DNA from: VFMC01 sp046331225
GTDB taxonomy: Bacteria; Actinomycetota; Acidimicrobiia; Acidimicrobiales; Ilumatobacteraceae
Assembly (NCBI GenBank): GCA_046331225.1
Contig: JAXLRF010000010.1
Span: forward strand, 132,353-196,352
DNA length: 64,000 nt
Direction of reading: 5' to 3'
The position numbers and the translations under genes were made by a program. The notes below the pieces were generated by a model. It was not told where the DNA came from, did not search any database, and saw only the letters and a program-made list of their open reading frames with translations. This document shows positions 57,076-64,000 of this stretch, piece after piece. Numbering within the stretch: the first letter of the stretch is position 1; each line of letters starts with the position of its first letter.

Positions 57076-59358
57076 GTGGGCAAGCAGAGCACCTTCACCG
57101 GAGTGGTGGGTCGGACCTTCGCCGACTCGACACCGGCCTGGCCGGACATCGAGCAGGCGCCGCCCGGTGCGCCGAACGTGGTGCTGGTGCTGCTCGACGA
57201 CGTCGGCTACGCACAGTTCGGCTGCTACGGCAGCGACATCGCCACACCCACCTTCGACCGGCTCGCCGGTGGTGGCCTGCGGTACGCGAACTACCACACC
57301 ACCGCGCTCTGCTCGCCGACGCGCGCCTGCTTGATGACCGGCCGCAACCACCACGCGAGCGGCATGGCGCGCATCGTCGAGTTCTCGTCCGGCTTCCCGG
57401 GCTACGACGCGATGATCCAGCCGGAGAACGGCTTCCTGCCCGAGGTGTTGGTGCGCAACGGCTACGCCACGTTCGCGCTCGGCAAGTGGCACCTCGCGCC
57501 GGCGTCGGAGATGACCCTCGGTGGGCCGCGTCACCGGTGGCCGCTGTCGAAGGGCTTCGAGCGCTACTACGGCTTCCTCGCCGGCGAGACCGACCAGTAC
57601 CACCCCGACCTGATCGCCGACAACCACCAGGTGTTGCCGCCGTGCAGCCCCGAGGAGGGCTACCACCTCACCGAGGACCTCGTCGACCATGCGCTCGACT
57701 GGGTGAAGGACCTGCGCGCCTACTCGCCGTCGAAGCCGTTCTTCATGTACGTGGCGCCCGGCGCGTGCCACGCGCCCCACCAGGCCCCGCCGGCCTACAT
57801 CGAGCCCTACCGCGGACAGTTCGACCAGGGGTGGGACCGGTGGCGCGAGGCGCTGTTCCAGCGCCAGGTCGACTCGGGCCTGCTGCCTGCCGGCACCGAA
57901 CTGAGCGAGCGACCCACCTGGGTGCCCGAGTGGGACTCGCTGTCGGCCGACGAGCAGCGGCTGTACGCGCGGATGATGGAGGTGTACGCCGGATTCCTCA
58001 CCCACACCGACGCGCAGGTGGGCCGCATCGTCGACTTCCTCGAGCAGCACGGCGAGCTCGACAACACGATCTTCATCGTGATGAGCGACAACGGCGCCTC
58101 GGCCGAGGGCGGCCCGGCGGGTTCGTTCAACGAGCAGTACTTCTTCAACTTCGTCCCCGAGAGCCTGGCCGAGAACCTGGCCCGCATCGACGACCTCGGC
58201 GGGCCGCACGCCAACAACCACTACCCGTGGGGTTGGGCCTGGGCCGGCAACACGCCGCTCAAGCGCTTCAAGCGCGACACGCACGAGGGCGGCGTGTGCG
58301 ATCCGTTCGTCATCCACTGGCCGGCTCGGCTCGGTGCCGTCGGCGAGACCCGGCATCAGTACGTGCACGCGATCGACATCACGCCGACCCTGCTCGATCT
58401 CATCGGCATCGAGCCGCCCGCCGAGATCGCCGGCGTGCCGCAGAGCCCGCACGACGGCGTGAGCATCGCGAGCACCCTCGCCGACGCAGCGGCGCCCGAG
58501 GTGCACCACACCCAGTACTACGAGATGCTCGGGTCGCGGGCGATCTACCACGAGGGCTGGAAGGCCGTGGTGTTCCACCCGCCGGCGATGATGGCCTACG
58601 ACGGCACCGACGCCGGCCGGCGCAGCTTCGACGACGACATCTGGGAGCTGTACCACGTGGCGGAGGACTTCTCGGAGGTGCACGACCTCGCCGCCGAACA
58701 CCCCGACAAGCTGCGCGAGCTGCAGGAGCTGTGGTGGCACGAGGCCGAACGGTTCCAGGTGCTGCCGCTCAACAACCAGCCCGGTCGGTACGGCGACACC
58801 CGGTTCCGTCGCGAGCGCTACGTGTACCTGCCTGGCATCTCGTCGATCCCGGAGAGCATGGCGCCGAACCTGCGCAACCGGGGTTTCCGCATCAGCGCCG
58901 CACTGCAGGTGCCGGCCGAGGGACCGTGCGAGGGTGTGATCGTCGGTCACGGCGGCCACAGCGGTGGCTACGCGTTGTACCTCGCCGACCGGCGGCTGCA
59001 CTACGTCAACAACCTGCTCGGCACGACGTACACCACCGTCTCGGCCGAGGTCGAGTTGCCGGCCGGCGAGGTGCTGGTCGCCGTCGAGTTCACCGCGACC
59101 GGCCGCTTCCAGGGCGAGGCGCAACTCTGGTACGGCGACGTGCCCGTCGGCCGCGGGGCGATCCCGATGACCACGCCGCTGACCTACGGCGTCGACCCGT
59201 TCAGCGTCGGGCATCAGCGCATGACCCCGATCAGTCCGGTGCTGCACGGCCAGGCCGAGATCACGCCCGGCGTGCTCCACAGCGTGGTGGTCGAACCCCA
59301 GGGCCGCCCGTGGCGCGATCCCGAGGGCGAAGCCCGCGCCGCCCTGGCGACCCAGTAG
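57076..59358 (+). CDS. type I sulfatase (arylsulfatase family)
   Basis: 760 residues. VVLVLLDDVGYAQFGCYGSD supplies metal-binding Asp pair; the CSPTR motif at residues 79-83 contains the Cys converted to formylglycine, within TTALCSPTRACLMTGRNHH. GKWHL and SDNGASAEGGPAG complete the site. The C-terminal ~200 residues form an additional beta domain typical of long arylsulfatases. No signal peptide is evident from GTG 57076. It needs a formylglycine-generating enzyme, which is not in the window. The substrate (aromatic or other sulfate ester) is unknown. Confidence 0.9.
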   Translation: MGKQSTFTGVVGRTFADSTPAWPDIEQAPPGAPNVVLVLLDDVGYAQFGCYGSDIATPTFDRLAGGGLRYANYHTTALCSPTRACLMTGRNHHASGMARIVEFSSGFPGYDAMIQPENGFLPEVLVRNGYATFALGKWHLAPASEMTLGGPRHRWPLSKGFERYYGFLAGETDQYHPDLIADNHQVLPPCSPEEGYHLTEDLVDHALDWVKDLRAYSPSKPFFMYVAPGACHAPHQAPPAYIEPYRGQFDQGWDRWREALFQRQVDSGLLPAGTELSERPTWVPEWDSLSADEQRLYARMMEVYAGFLTHTDAQVGRIVDFLEQHGELDNTIFIVMSDNGASAEGGPAGSFNEQYFFNFVPESLAENLARIDDLGGPHANNHYPWGWAWAGNTPLKRFKRDTHEGGVCDPFVIHWPARLGAVGETRHQYVHAIDITPTLLDLIGIEPPAEIAGVPQSPHDGVSIASTLADAAAPEVHHTQYYEMLGSRAIYHEGWKAVVFHPPAMMAYDGTDAGRRSFDDDIWELYHVAEDFSEVHDLAAEHPDKLRELQELWWHEAERFQVLPLNNQPGRYGDTRFRRERYVYLPGISSIPESMAPNLRNRGFRISAALQVPAEGPCEGVIVGHGGHSGGYALYLADRRLHYVNNLLGTTYTTVSAEVELPAGEVLVAVEFTATGRFQGEAQLWYGDVPVGRGAIPMTTPLTYGVDPFSVGHQRMTPISPVLHGQAEITPGVLHSVVVEPQGRPWRDPEGEARAALATQ

Positions 59359-59378
59359 CGATCGCCGTCGGTCGAGGC

Positions 59379-60026
59379 TCAGTCGCTCTGCAGGTAGGCC
59401 AGGACGGCGAGCACACGACGGTGTTCGTGCTCGCTCGGGGCGAGGTCGAGCTTGGTGAAGATCGACGAGATGTGCTTCTCGACCGCGCCCTCGCTCACCA
59501 CGAGGGTGCGGGCGATCGCCGTGTTCGACCGGCCCTGCGCCATGTGCGACAGCACTTCGCGTTCGCGCGGCGTGAGTGCGTCGAGCGGCTCGCGTCGGCG
59601 CGATCGCACCAGCAGCTGGGCCACCACCTCGGGGTCGAGCGCCGTGCCACCCGACGCCACCCGCTGGGCCGCGTCGACGAAGTCGCGCACGTCGGCCACC
59701 CGCTCCTTGAGCAGGTAGCCGACGCCGACGGTGCCGCCGGCGAGGAGGTCGCTCGCGTAGCGCTCCTCCACGTACTGCGACAGCACGAGCACGGGCGTGC
59801 CCGGCCGGGCGAGGCGGAGTTCGACGGCGGCGCGCAGGCCCTCGTCGGTGTGCGTCGGAGGCATCCGCACGTCGACGATCACGAGGTCGGGTTGGTGCTC
59901 GGTCACCGACGCGAGCAACCCGGTCGCGTCGCCGAGCGCGTCGACCACCTCGTGGTCGTACTCGGCGAGCAACCGGGTGATGCCCTCGCGCAACAGGACG
60001 GAGTCCTCGGCGATCACGATCCGCAC
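59379..60026 (-). CDS. NarL/LuxR-family response regulator
   Basis: 215 residues. Receiver domain: acidic pocket AEDS, phospho-acceptor Asp in DLVIVDVRMPP, Ser/Lys residues in VLSQYVEE and YLLKERV. Output domain: LTPREREVLSHMAQGRSNTA and LVVSEGAVEKHISSIFTKL, a LuxR-type helix-turn-helix. GTG 60026 lies inside the histidine kinase gene (13-bp overlap), so the pair is coupled. Probably controls the MmpL gene of the same operon or envelope stress genes. Confidence 0.92.
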   Translation of the reverse strand: MRIVIAEDSVLLREGITRLLAEYDHEVVDALGDATGLLASVTEHQPDLVIVDVRMPPTHTDEGLRAAVELRLARPGTPVLVLSQYVEERYASDLLAGGTVGVGYLLKERVADVRDFVDAAQRVASGGTALDPEVVAQLLVRSRRREPLDALTPREREVLSHMAQGRSNTAIARTLVVSEGAVEKHISSIFTKLDLAPSEHEHRRVLAVLAYLQSD

Positions 60027-61276
60027 GGCAGCTCCGCCACGATCGTCGTCGGCCCGCCGGGCGGGCTGGCCACCGCGAGGCGGCCCTCGAGCGCGCGTAC
60101 CCGGTCGTGCAGCCCCTGCAGGCCGCTGCCGTGCGAGGCGGTGGCGCCGCCCCGTCCGTCGTCGAACACCTCCACCGTCAACCGATCACCTCCGTCACGC
60201 AACGTCACCCTGGCATGCCGGGCACCGCTGTGCTTGGCCACGTTGGTGAGCGTCTCGGCCACCACGAAGTACGCCGCGCCCTCGACCGCGGGCGGCAGCC
60301 GCCGCCGCAGGTCGCTCCGCAACTCGACCGGTACCGGACAGCGGGCGGCCAGCGCCGAGACGGCGGCGTCGAGGCCGCGATCCGTGAGCACCGCGGGGTG
60401 GATCCCGCGGACGAGATCGCGCAGTTCGGCGATCGCCTGCTTGGCCTCGTCGTGTGCGCGACCGACGAGCTCGGCGGCCTTCGGGTCGTCGATCGCCTCG
60501 AGCCGGTCGCGGGCGATGCCCAGGTTCATCGCCAGGCTGACGAGGCGCTGTTGGGCACCGTCGTGCAGATCGCGCTCGATGCGCCGCAGCTCGCTCGCCG
60601 CGCCCTCGACCGACGCGTCTCGGCTCTCGGTCAGCTCGGTCACCCGGCGGGCGAGCACCTCGGCGGGGTCGGGTGACAGCAGCAGGCGCACCAGCCGTCG
60701 GTCGCCCTCGGCCATCGCCGCGATCACGCGTGGCGTGGCGGCCAACAGCAGCAGCCCGATGCCGAAGCACACGACGTAGCCGGCGACGAGACCGGCGCCC
60801 GTGAGCTCGTACGAGCCCCACTCGAACCCGCCGTCGGGCAGCGCCCAGTCGAAGGTGGGCAGGCTGAGGAATCCGAGCGCGAGCGACCACATCGTGACCG
60901 CCACGGTGAAGGTCAGGATGCCCCACGGCAGCATGAGCGCGCCGTAGGCGAGGCCCTTCCAACCGGGACCGTCGACGAGACCGGCCTTGGTGAGCGCCAG
61001 CCATCCACGACCCGAGCGGAACGGTGACGGGGCCGGCGCGTCGTCGTCGAGCAGCACGCGTGCCCGTGCCCGCTCGACGGTGCCGATCCAACGACCGGAG
61101 GTCACGGTGAGGGCGAGGAGCGGGATGCCGATCACCGTGACGGCCAGGCCGCCGCCGAGCGAGAGGAGCGTGACCACCCACGTGAACCACGCGATCCCGA
61201 GCGGTAGGTCGAGCAACAGGTGCAGTGTCTGCTTCCACGGGCGAGCCGTGGCGAGGGGAGCGAGGAGGGTGCGCAT
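60014..61276 (-). CDS. HisKA_3-type sensor histidine kinase, membrane
   Basis: 420 residues. The N-terminal ~185 residues carry about four hydrophobic segments in two pairs (a 'sensor' domain found in LiaS/DesK-like kinases) without a large extracellular loop. Then the dimerisation helix with phospho-acceptor His238 in IERDLHDGAQQRLVSLAM, and the ATPase domain with YFVVAETLTNVAKHSGA and DDGRGG...GSGLQGLHDRV. It phosphorylates the overlapping response regulator. It starts one base after the MmpL stop. Confidence 0.92.
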   Translation of the reverse strand: MRTLLAPLATARPWKQTLHLLLDLPLGIAWFTWVVTLLSLGGGLAVTVIGIPLLALTVTSGRWIGTVERARARVLLDDDAPAPSPFRSGRGWLALTKAGLVDGPGWKGLAYGALMLPWGILTFTVAVTMWSLALGFLSLPTFDWALPDGGFEWGSYELTGAGLVAGYVVCFGIGLLLLAATPRVIAAMAEGDRRLVRLLLSPDPAEVLARRVTELTESRDASVEGAASELRRIERDLHDGAQQRLVSLAMNLGIARDRLEAIDDPKAAELVGRAHDEAKQAIAELRDLVRGIHPAVLTDRGLDAAVSALAARCPVPVELRSDLRRRLPPAVEGAAYFVVAETLTNVAKHSGARHARVTLRDGGDRLTVEVFDDGRGGATASHGSGLQGLHDRVRALEGRLAVASPPGGPTTIVAELPCGS

Positions 61277-61277
61277 G

Positions 61278-63413
61278 TCAGTGCACCTCCACCAGCTCGG
61301 GCACCGGGGTGTGCGAGGCGCGGCCCTCGACGTCGAGGCGAGGGAGCATCCGGGCGAGCGGCCGTGGCAGCCACCAGTTGCGCTCGCCGAGCAGCTCCAT
61401 GGTGGCGGGCACCATCACCATGCGGACGACGGTGGCGTCGACGAACACGGCGACGGCCAGGCCGAGGCCGATGAGCTTGATCGCCCGCGCGTCTCCGAGG
61501 ACGAAGCTGCCGAACACGCAGACCATGATGGCAGCCGCCGCGGTGATCACCCGCGCCGTCGAGGCGAGACCCTCGACGACGGCCGTGCTGTTGGGCTGGC
61601 CGTGGTCGACCCGTTCCTTCACCGAGCTGAGCAGGAACACCTCGTAGTCCATCGACAGGCCGAACACGATCGCGAAGAGCATCATCGGTGCCCACGGCTC
61701 GATCGGCGCGCCACCGGCGACGCCGAACAGGCCGCCGAGCCAGCCCCACTGGAACACCATCACCAGCACGCCGTACGCGGCGCCGATCGACAGCAGGTTG
61801 AGCACCACGGCCTTGAGCGGCACGAGGACGGATCGGAACACGATCATCAGCAACAGGAAGCTCAACGCGAGGACCGCGCCGATGAAGACGGGCAGTCGGT
61901 CGGACATGCGCTCGGCGAAGTCGACGTCACCAGCGGTCTGGCCGCCGAGGTGCGGCACGAGCCCCTCGGCGCGCACCTCGGTGAGCACACCGTCGCGCAG
62001 ACGGTGCACGAGGTCGGCGGTGCGCTGATCCTGCGGGCCGGTCGTGGGGATCACCTGCACGATGCTGACCGCGCCGTCGGGCGAGGTGCTCAGCTCGCCC
62101 ACGCGGGCGACGCCCTCGACCGTGGCGAGGCGCTCGGGCAGGGTGGCGAACGCTGCAGCCGCAGCCGGGTCGGACGTGCGGGCGACGAGCACGAGCGGGC
62201 CGTTCTCGCCGGGACCGAAGGCGTCGGCGATCCGGTCGTAGGCGGTGCGGGTGGTGGTGCCGACGGCGTCGTTGCCGAGGTCGGCGCTCGCCTGGCGCAT
62301 CGCGAGCGTCGGAGCGCACAGGGCGAGCAGCAGCACGAGACCACCGACCGCGAAGCCGGCGGGGTGGCGTTGCACCAGGCGGCTCCACCGGTGCCAGGAC
62401 GATTCGCCGGTGCGCTGCGCACGGCGGTGGATCGAGAGCTTGTCGAGCCGCGAGCCGACCATGCCGAGCAGCGCGGGCAGCAGCGTGACGGCGCCGAGCA
62501 CGGCGACGAGGACGGCGCTCGAGGTGCCGAGCGCCAGGCCGTGCAGGAACTCGAGACCCATCAGGAACATGCCCATCAGCGAGATCATCACGGTGACGCC
62601 GGCGAACACCACGGCCCGGCCGGCGGTGTCGATCGCCTCGACGATCGCGTCGTGCACGGTGGTGCGTCGCTGCAGTGCCTCGCGGTAGCGGGTGACGATG
62701 AACAGCGCGTAGTCGATGCCGACGCCGATGCCGACCATCGACGCGACCTGGGTGGTGAAGCCGGGCGTCGTGACGACGGCCGACCACAGCTCGACGAGTG
62801 CGAGGCCGACGGTGATGCCTGCGATCGCCGTGACGAGCGGCAGTCCCATCGCGACCACCGAACCGAAGGCGATCAGCAGGATCACGATCGCGGCGATGAA
62901 GCCGACCGACTCCGACGCCGGCATCTCGAACGCCTGGAACCAGAAGCTCGAGTAGTCGACCTGGGTGCCCGTCGCGCGCAGCTCGTCCGACGCGGCGGTG
63001 ATCCGGTCGATCACGGTGTCGACGCCACTCGGTGCCTCGGGGTCGAACTTCACCTCGGCGGTGGCCACGGTGCCGTCGGCCGACCGCACACCGTCGGTGA
63101 GCGGTGAGGTCACCGACAGCACGCCGGGGACGGCCCGCACCTCGGCGAGGAACGAGTCGATCGCCGGCGCGGCGGCGTCGATGCCGCGGCCGTCCTCGAA
63201 CACCATGATCGCCGACCCCGCCGGATCGTCCGGGAAGTGCTCGGTGTACAGCTGGTACGCGTCCTCCGAGTCGGTGCCGGGGAGGCTGCCGTTGGTGGAG
63301 GCCTCACCGCCGAACGCGTTGGCGGCGAGCATCGTGCCGGCGATGACCATCACCCACAGGGCGAGGACCAGGCGCCGGTGGCGAACGGAGAAGGACGCGA
63401 GTCGTCGGAGCAT
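61278..63413 (-). CDS. MmpL-family RND transporter
   Basis: 711 residues, with two repeats of one helix, a large extracytoplasmic loop and a group of helices. Proton-relay Asp-Tyr pairs are seen in both halves: GIGVGIDYALFIVTRYREAL and FGLSMDYEVFLLSSVKERV. Start chosen at ATG 63413 (MLRRLASFSVRHRRLVLALW). It exports lipids or drugs in mycobacteria; here the substrate is unknown. First gene of the operon with the kinase and response regulator, so the two-component system may sense its substrate or membrane state. Confidence 0.9.
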   Translation of the reverse strand: MLRRLASFSVRHRRLVLALWVMVIAGTMLAANAFGGEASTNGSLPGTDSEDAYQLYTEHFPDDPAGSAIMVFEDGRGIDAAAPAIDSFLAEVRAVPGVLSVTSPLTDGVRSADGTVATAEVKFDPEAPSGVDTVIDRITAASDELRATGTQVDYSSFWFQAFEMPASESVGFIAAIVILLIAFGSVVAMGLPLVTAIAGITVGLALVELWSAVVTTPGFTTQVASMVGIGVGIDYALFIVTRYREALQRRTTVHDAIVEAIDTAGRAVVFAGVTVMISLMGMFLMGLEFLHGLALGTSSAVLVAVLGAVTLLPALLGMVGSRLDKLSIHRRAQRTGESSWHRWSRLVQRHPAGFAVGGLVLLLALCAPTLAMRQASADLGNDAVGTTTRTAYDRIADAFGPGENGPLVLVARTSDPAAAAAFATLPERLATVEGVARVGELSTSPDGAVSIVQVIPTTGPQDQRTADLVHRLRDGVLTEVRAEGLVPHLGGQTAGDVDFAERMSDRLPVFIGAVLALSFLLLMIVFRSVLVPLKAVVLNLLSIGAAYGVLVMVFQWGWLGGLFGVAGGAPIEPWAPMMLFAIVFGLSMDYEVFLLSSVKERVDHGQPNSTAVVEGLASTARVITAAAAIMVCVFGSFVLGDARAIKLIGLGLAVAVFVDATVVRMVMVPATMELLGERNWWLPRPLARMLPRLDVEGRASHTPVPELVEVH

Positions 63414-63470
63414 GCCGTCAGCATGAAGACGGCCGGTACGGGCCACCATCCGGGCGCCCGGCGTGTCGGA

Positions 63471-63488
63471 GGTGGGGGTAGCCCCACC
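63471..63488 (-). terminator. hairpin terminator after the luciferase-like gene
   Basis: Perfect 7-bp stem (GGTGGGG/CCCCACC) with a 4-base loop, 6 bp past the stop at 63495 on the minus strand. It separates this gene from the MmpL operon. Confidence 0.5.
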
Positions 63489-63494
63489 CCTCTC

Positions 63495-64000
63495 TCAGCG
63501 GAAGGCGGGGAACACCTCGTTCGCGAACAGGGTGGCCGCGCGTGTGAGTGCCTCCTGCGTGGTGGCCTCGCGGCCGGTCGCGAAGATCAGGCAGCACTCG
63601 TCGAAGCCGATCGCGTCGTGCCACCGCCGGATCTCGTCGATCACCAGGTCGGGCGTGCCGGCGAACGCGCGGTCTCGGACGAACTCCTGGTACGGCGGAT
63701 CCTCGCCGGCTGCCACCCGCTGCAGCACGGGGTCGTGCACGTCACCCCTGGTGCCGGCGTCCCAGTAGTAGCGGTGGAAGCTGAGCGCCCGCGGGTACCA
63801 CTCGGCCTCGACCTCGGCGTCGGTCTCCTCGACCCAGGCCTCGCGCATCAGGCAGATGCGCGGTGTGGTGCCCGCGGCGGCGCAGGCCTCGCGGTACTCG
63901 GCCACCAGTTCGACCACCACCGACAGCGTCTCCATCGGCAGGGTGAACCAGGTGTCGCCGAGGCGTGCGGCGCGGCGGATGGCCGCGCTCGACGTGCCGC
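63495..64000 (-). CDS. luciferase-like FMN/F420-dependent monooxygenase (N-terminus outside window)
   Basis: C-terminal ~168 residues of an LLM-type flavin oxidoreductase. At the edge the sequence reads GTSSAAIRRAARLGDTWFTL, the family's typical mid-protein signature, and AGTPDLVIDEIRRWHDAIGF (usually G-T/S-P-E-x-V/ADxI) follows, then the conserved C-terminal region. In actinobacteria such proteins often use coenzyme F420 and act on diverse organics. The frame is open to the window edge, so the start lies beyond 64000. Confidence 0.85.
   Translation of the reverse strand, partial: GTSSAAIRRAARLGDTWFTLPMETLSVVVELVAEYREACAAAGTTPRICLMREAWVEETDAEVEAEWYPRALSFHRYYWDAGTRGDVHDPVLQRVAAGEDPPYQEFVRDRAFAGTPDLVIDEIRRWHDAIGFDECCLIFATGREATTQEALTRAATLFANEVFPAFR

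Overview
The window is gene-dense, very GC-rich chromosomal DNA with many GTG/TTG starts, ATGA/GTGA stop-start overlaps and lipoproteins carrying Thr/Ala/Pro-rich spacers. Together with several acyl-CoA dehydrogenases, enoyl-CoA hydratases, a Liv-type transporter, a B12-type acyl-CoA mutase and an arylsulfatase, this suggests a free-living aerobic actinobacterium, probably of the Acidimicrobiia (Ilumatobacter-like). That placement is inference from style and content; there is no rRNA or other marker gene. I saw no tRNA, rRNA, IS element, prophage or CRISPR array, and no gene-free stretch over 300 bases.

Layout. 1-5.2 kb: redox and copper genes (partial TlpA-like lipoprotein, PCuAC copper chaperone, exported membrane protein, lipoprotein cytochrome c), an ECF sigma factor divergent from a zinc-finger membrane anti-sigma factor, and an acyl-CoA dehydrogenase. 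5.3-8.6 kb: a 1092-residue secreted protein with three repeated beta-type domains, 18-bp repeat-encoded linkers and a seven-repeat propeller. 8.6-15.1 kb: possible ferritin-like protein, SDR, MFS, membrane protein, PhyH-type dioxygenase, and a pseudopilin-like protein carrying two LamG-like domains. 15.2-21.1 kb: SDR, GNAT, MmyB-like regulator, M20 peptidase, GGDEF-EAL protein. 21.1-26.9 kb: argG (long form), Rieske oxygenase with a small partner, glycosyltransferase, L,D-transpeptidase. 26.9-31 kb: hydrolase, Ppx/GppA phosphatase, duplicated zinc metallopeptidase. 31-34 kb: 2-oxo acid dehydrogenase E1 alpha/beta, a DUF305 protein and a free-standing lipoyl domain. 34-36.7 kb: two tandem paralogous regulators (one membrane-anchored) and a frameshifted acyl-CoA dehydrogenase. 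36.8-46 kb: a complete branched-chain amino acid type ABC transporter (livGFHMK), then a CoA ligase - hydratase - hydratase - TetR operon. 46-50.1 kb: small lipoproteins, NUDIX, RarD-like permease, beta-lactamase-fold hydrolase. 50.2-59.4 kb: isobutyryl-CoA-mutase-type large subunit, lipoprotein, hydrolase, pgl, pgi, acyl-CoA dehydrogenase, sulfatase. 59.4-64 kb: an MmpL - histidine kinase - response regulator operon and a partial luciferase-like monooxygenase.

The coherent theme is uptake and CoA-thioester breakdown of branched or fatty acids (Liv transporter, CoA ligase, hydratases, dehydrogenases, mutase, E1/lipoyl module) beside envelope and surface functions. The most useful regulatory observation is that about a dozen genes have a TAnnnT -10 box 6-9 bases before the start codon, the signature of leaderless transcripts, while several genes with strong Shine-Dalgarno sites have a -10 box further upstream followed by a small hairpin. 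The best candidates for something undescribed are the tandem soluble/membrane regulator pair, the metallopeptidase with a fused decayed copy of itself, and the E1 plus solo-lipoyl cluster without E2.
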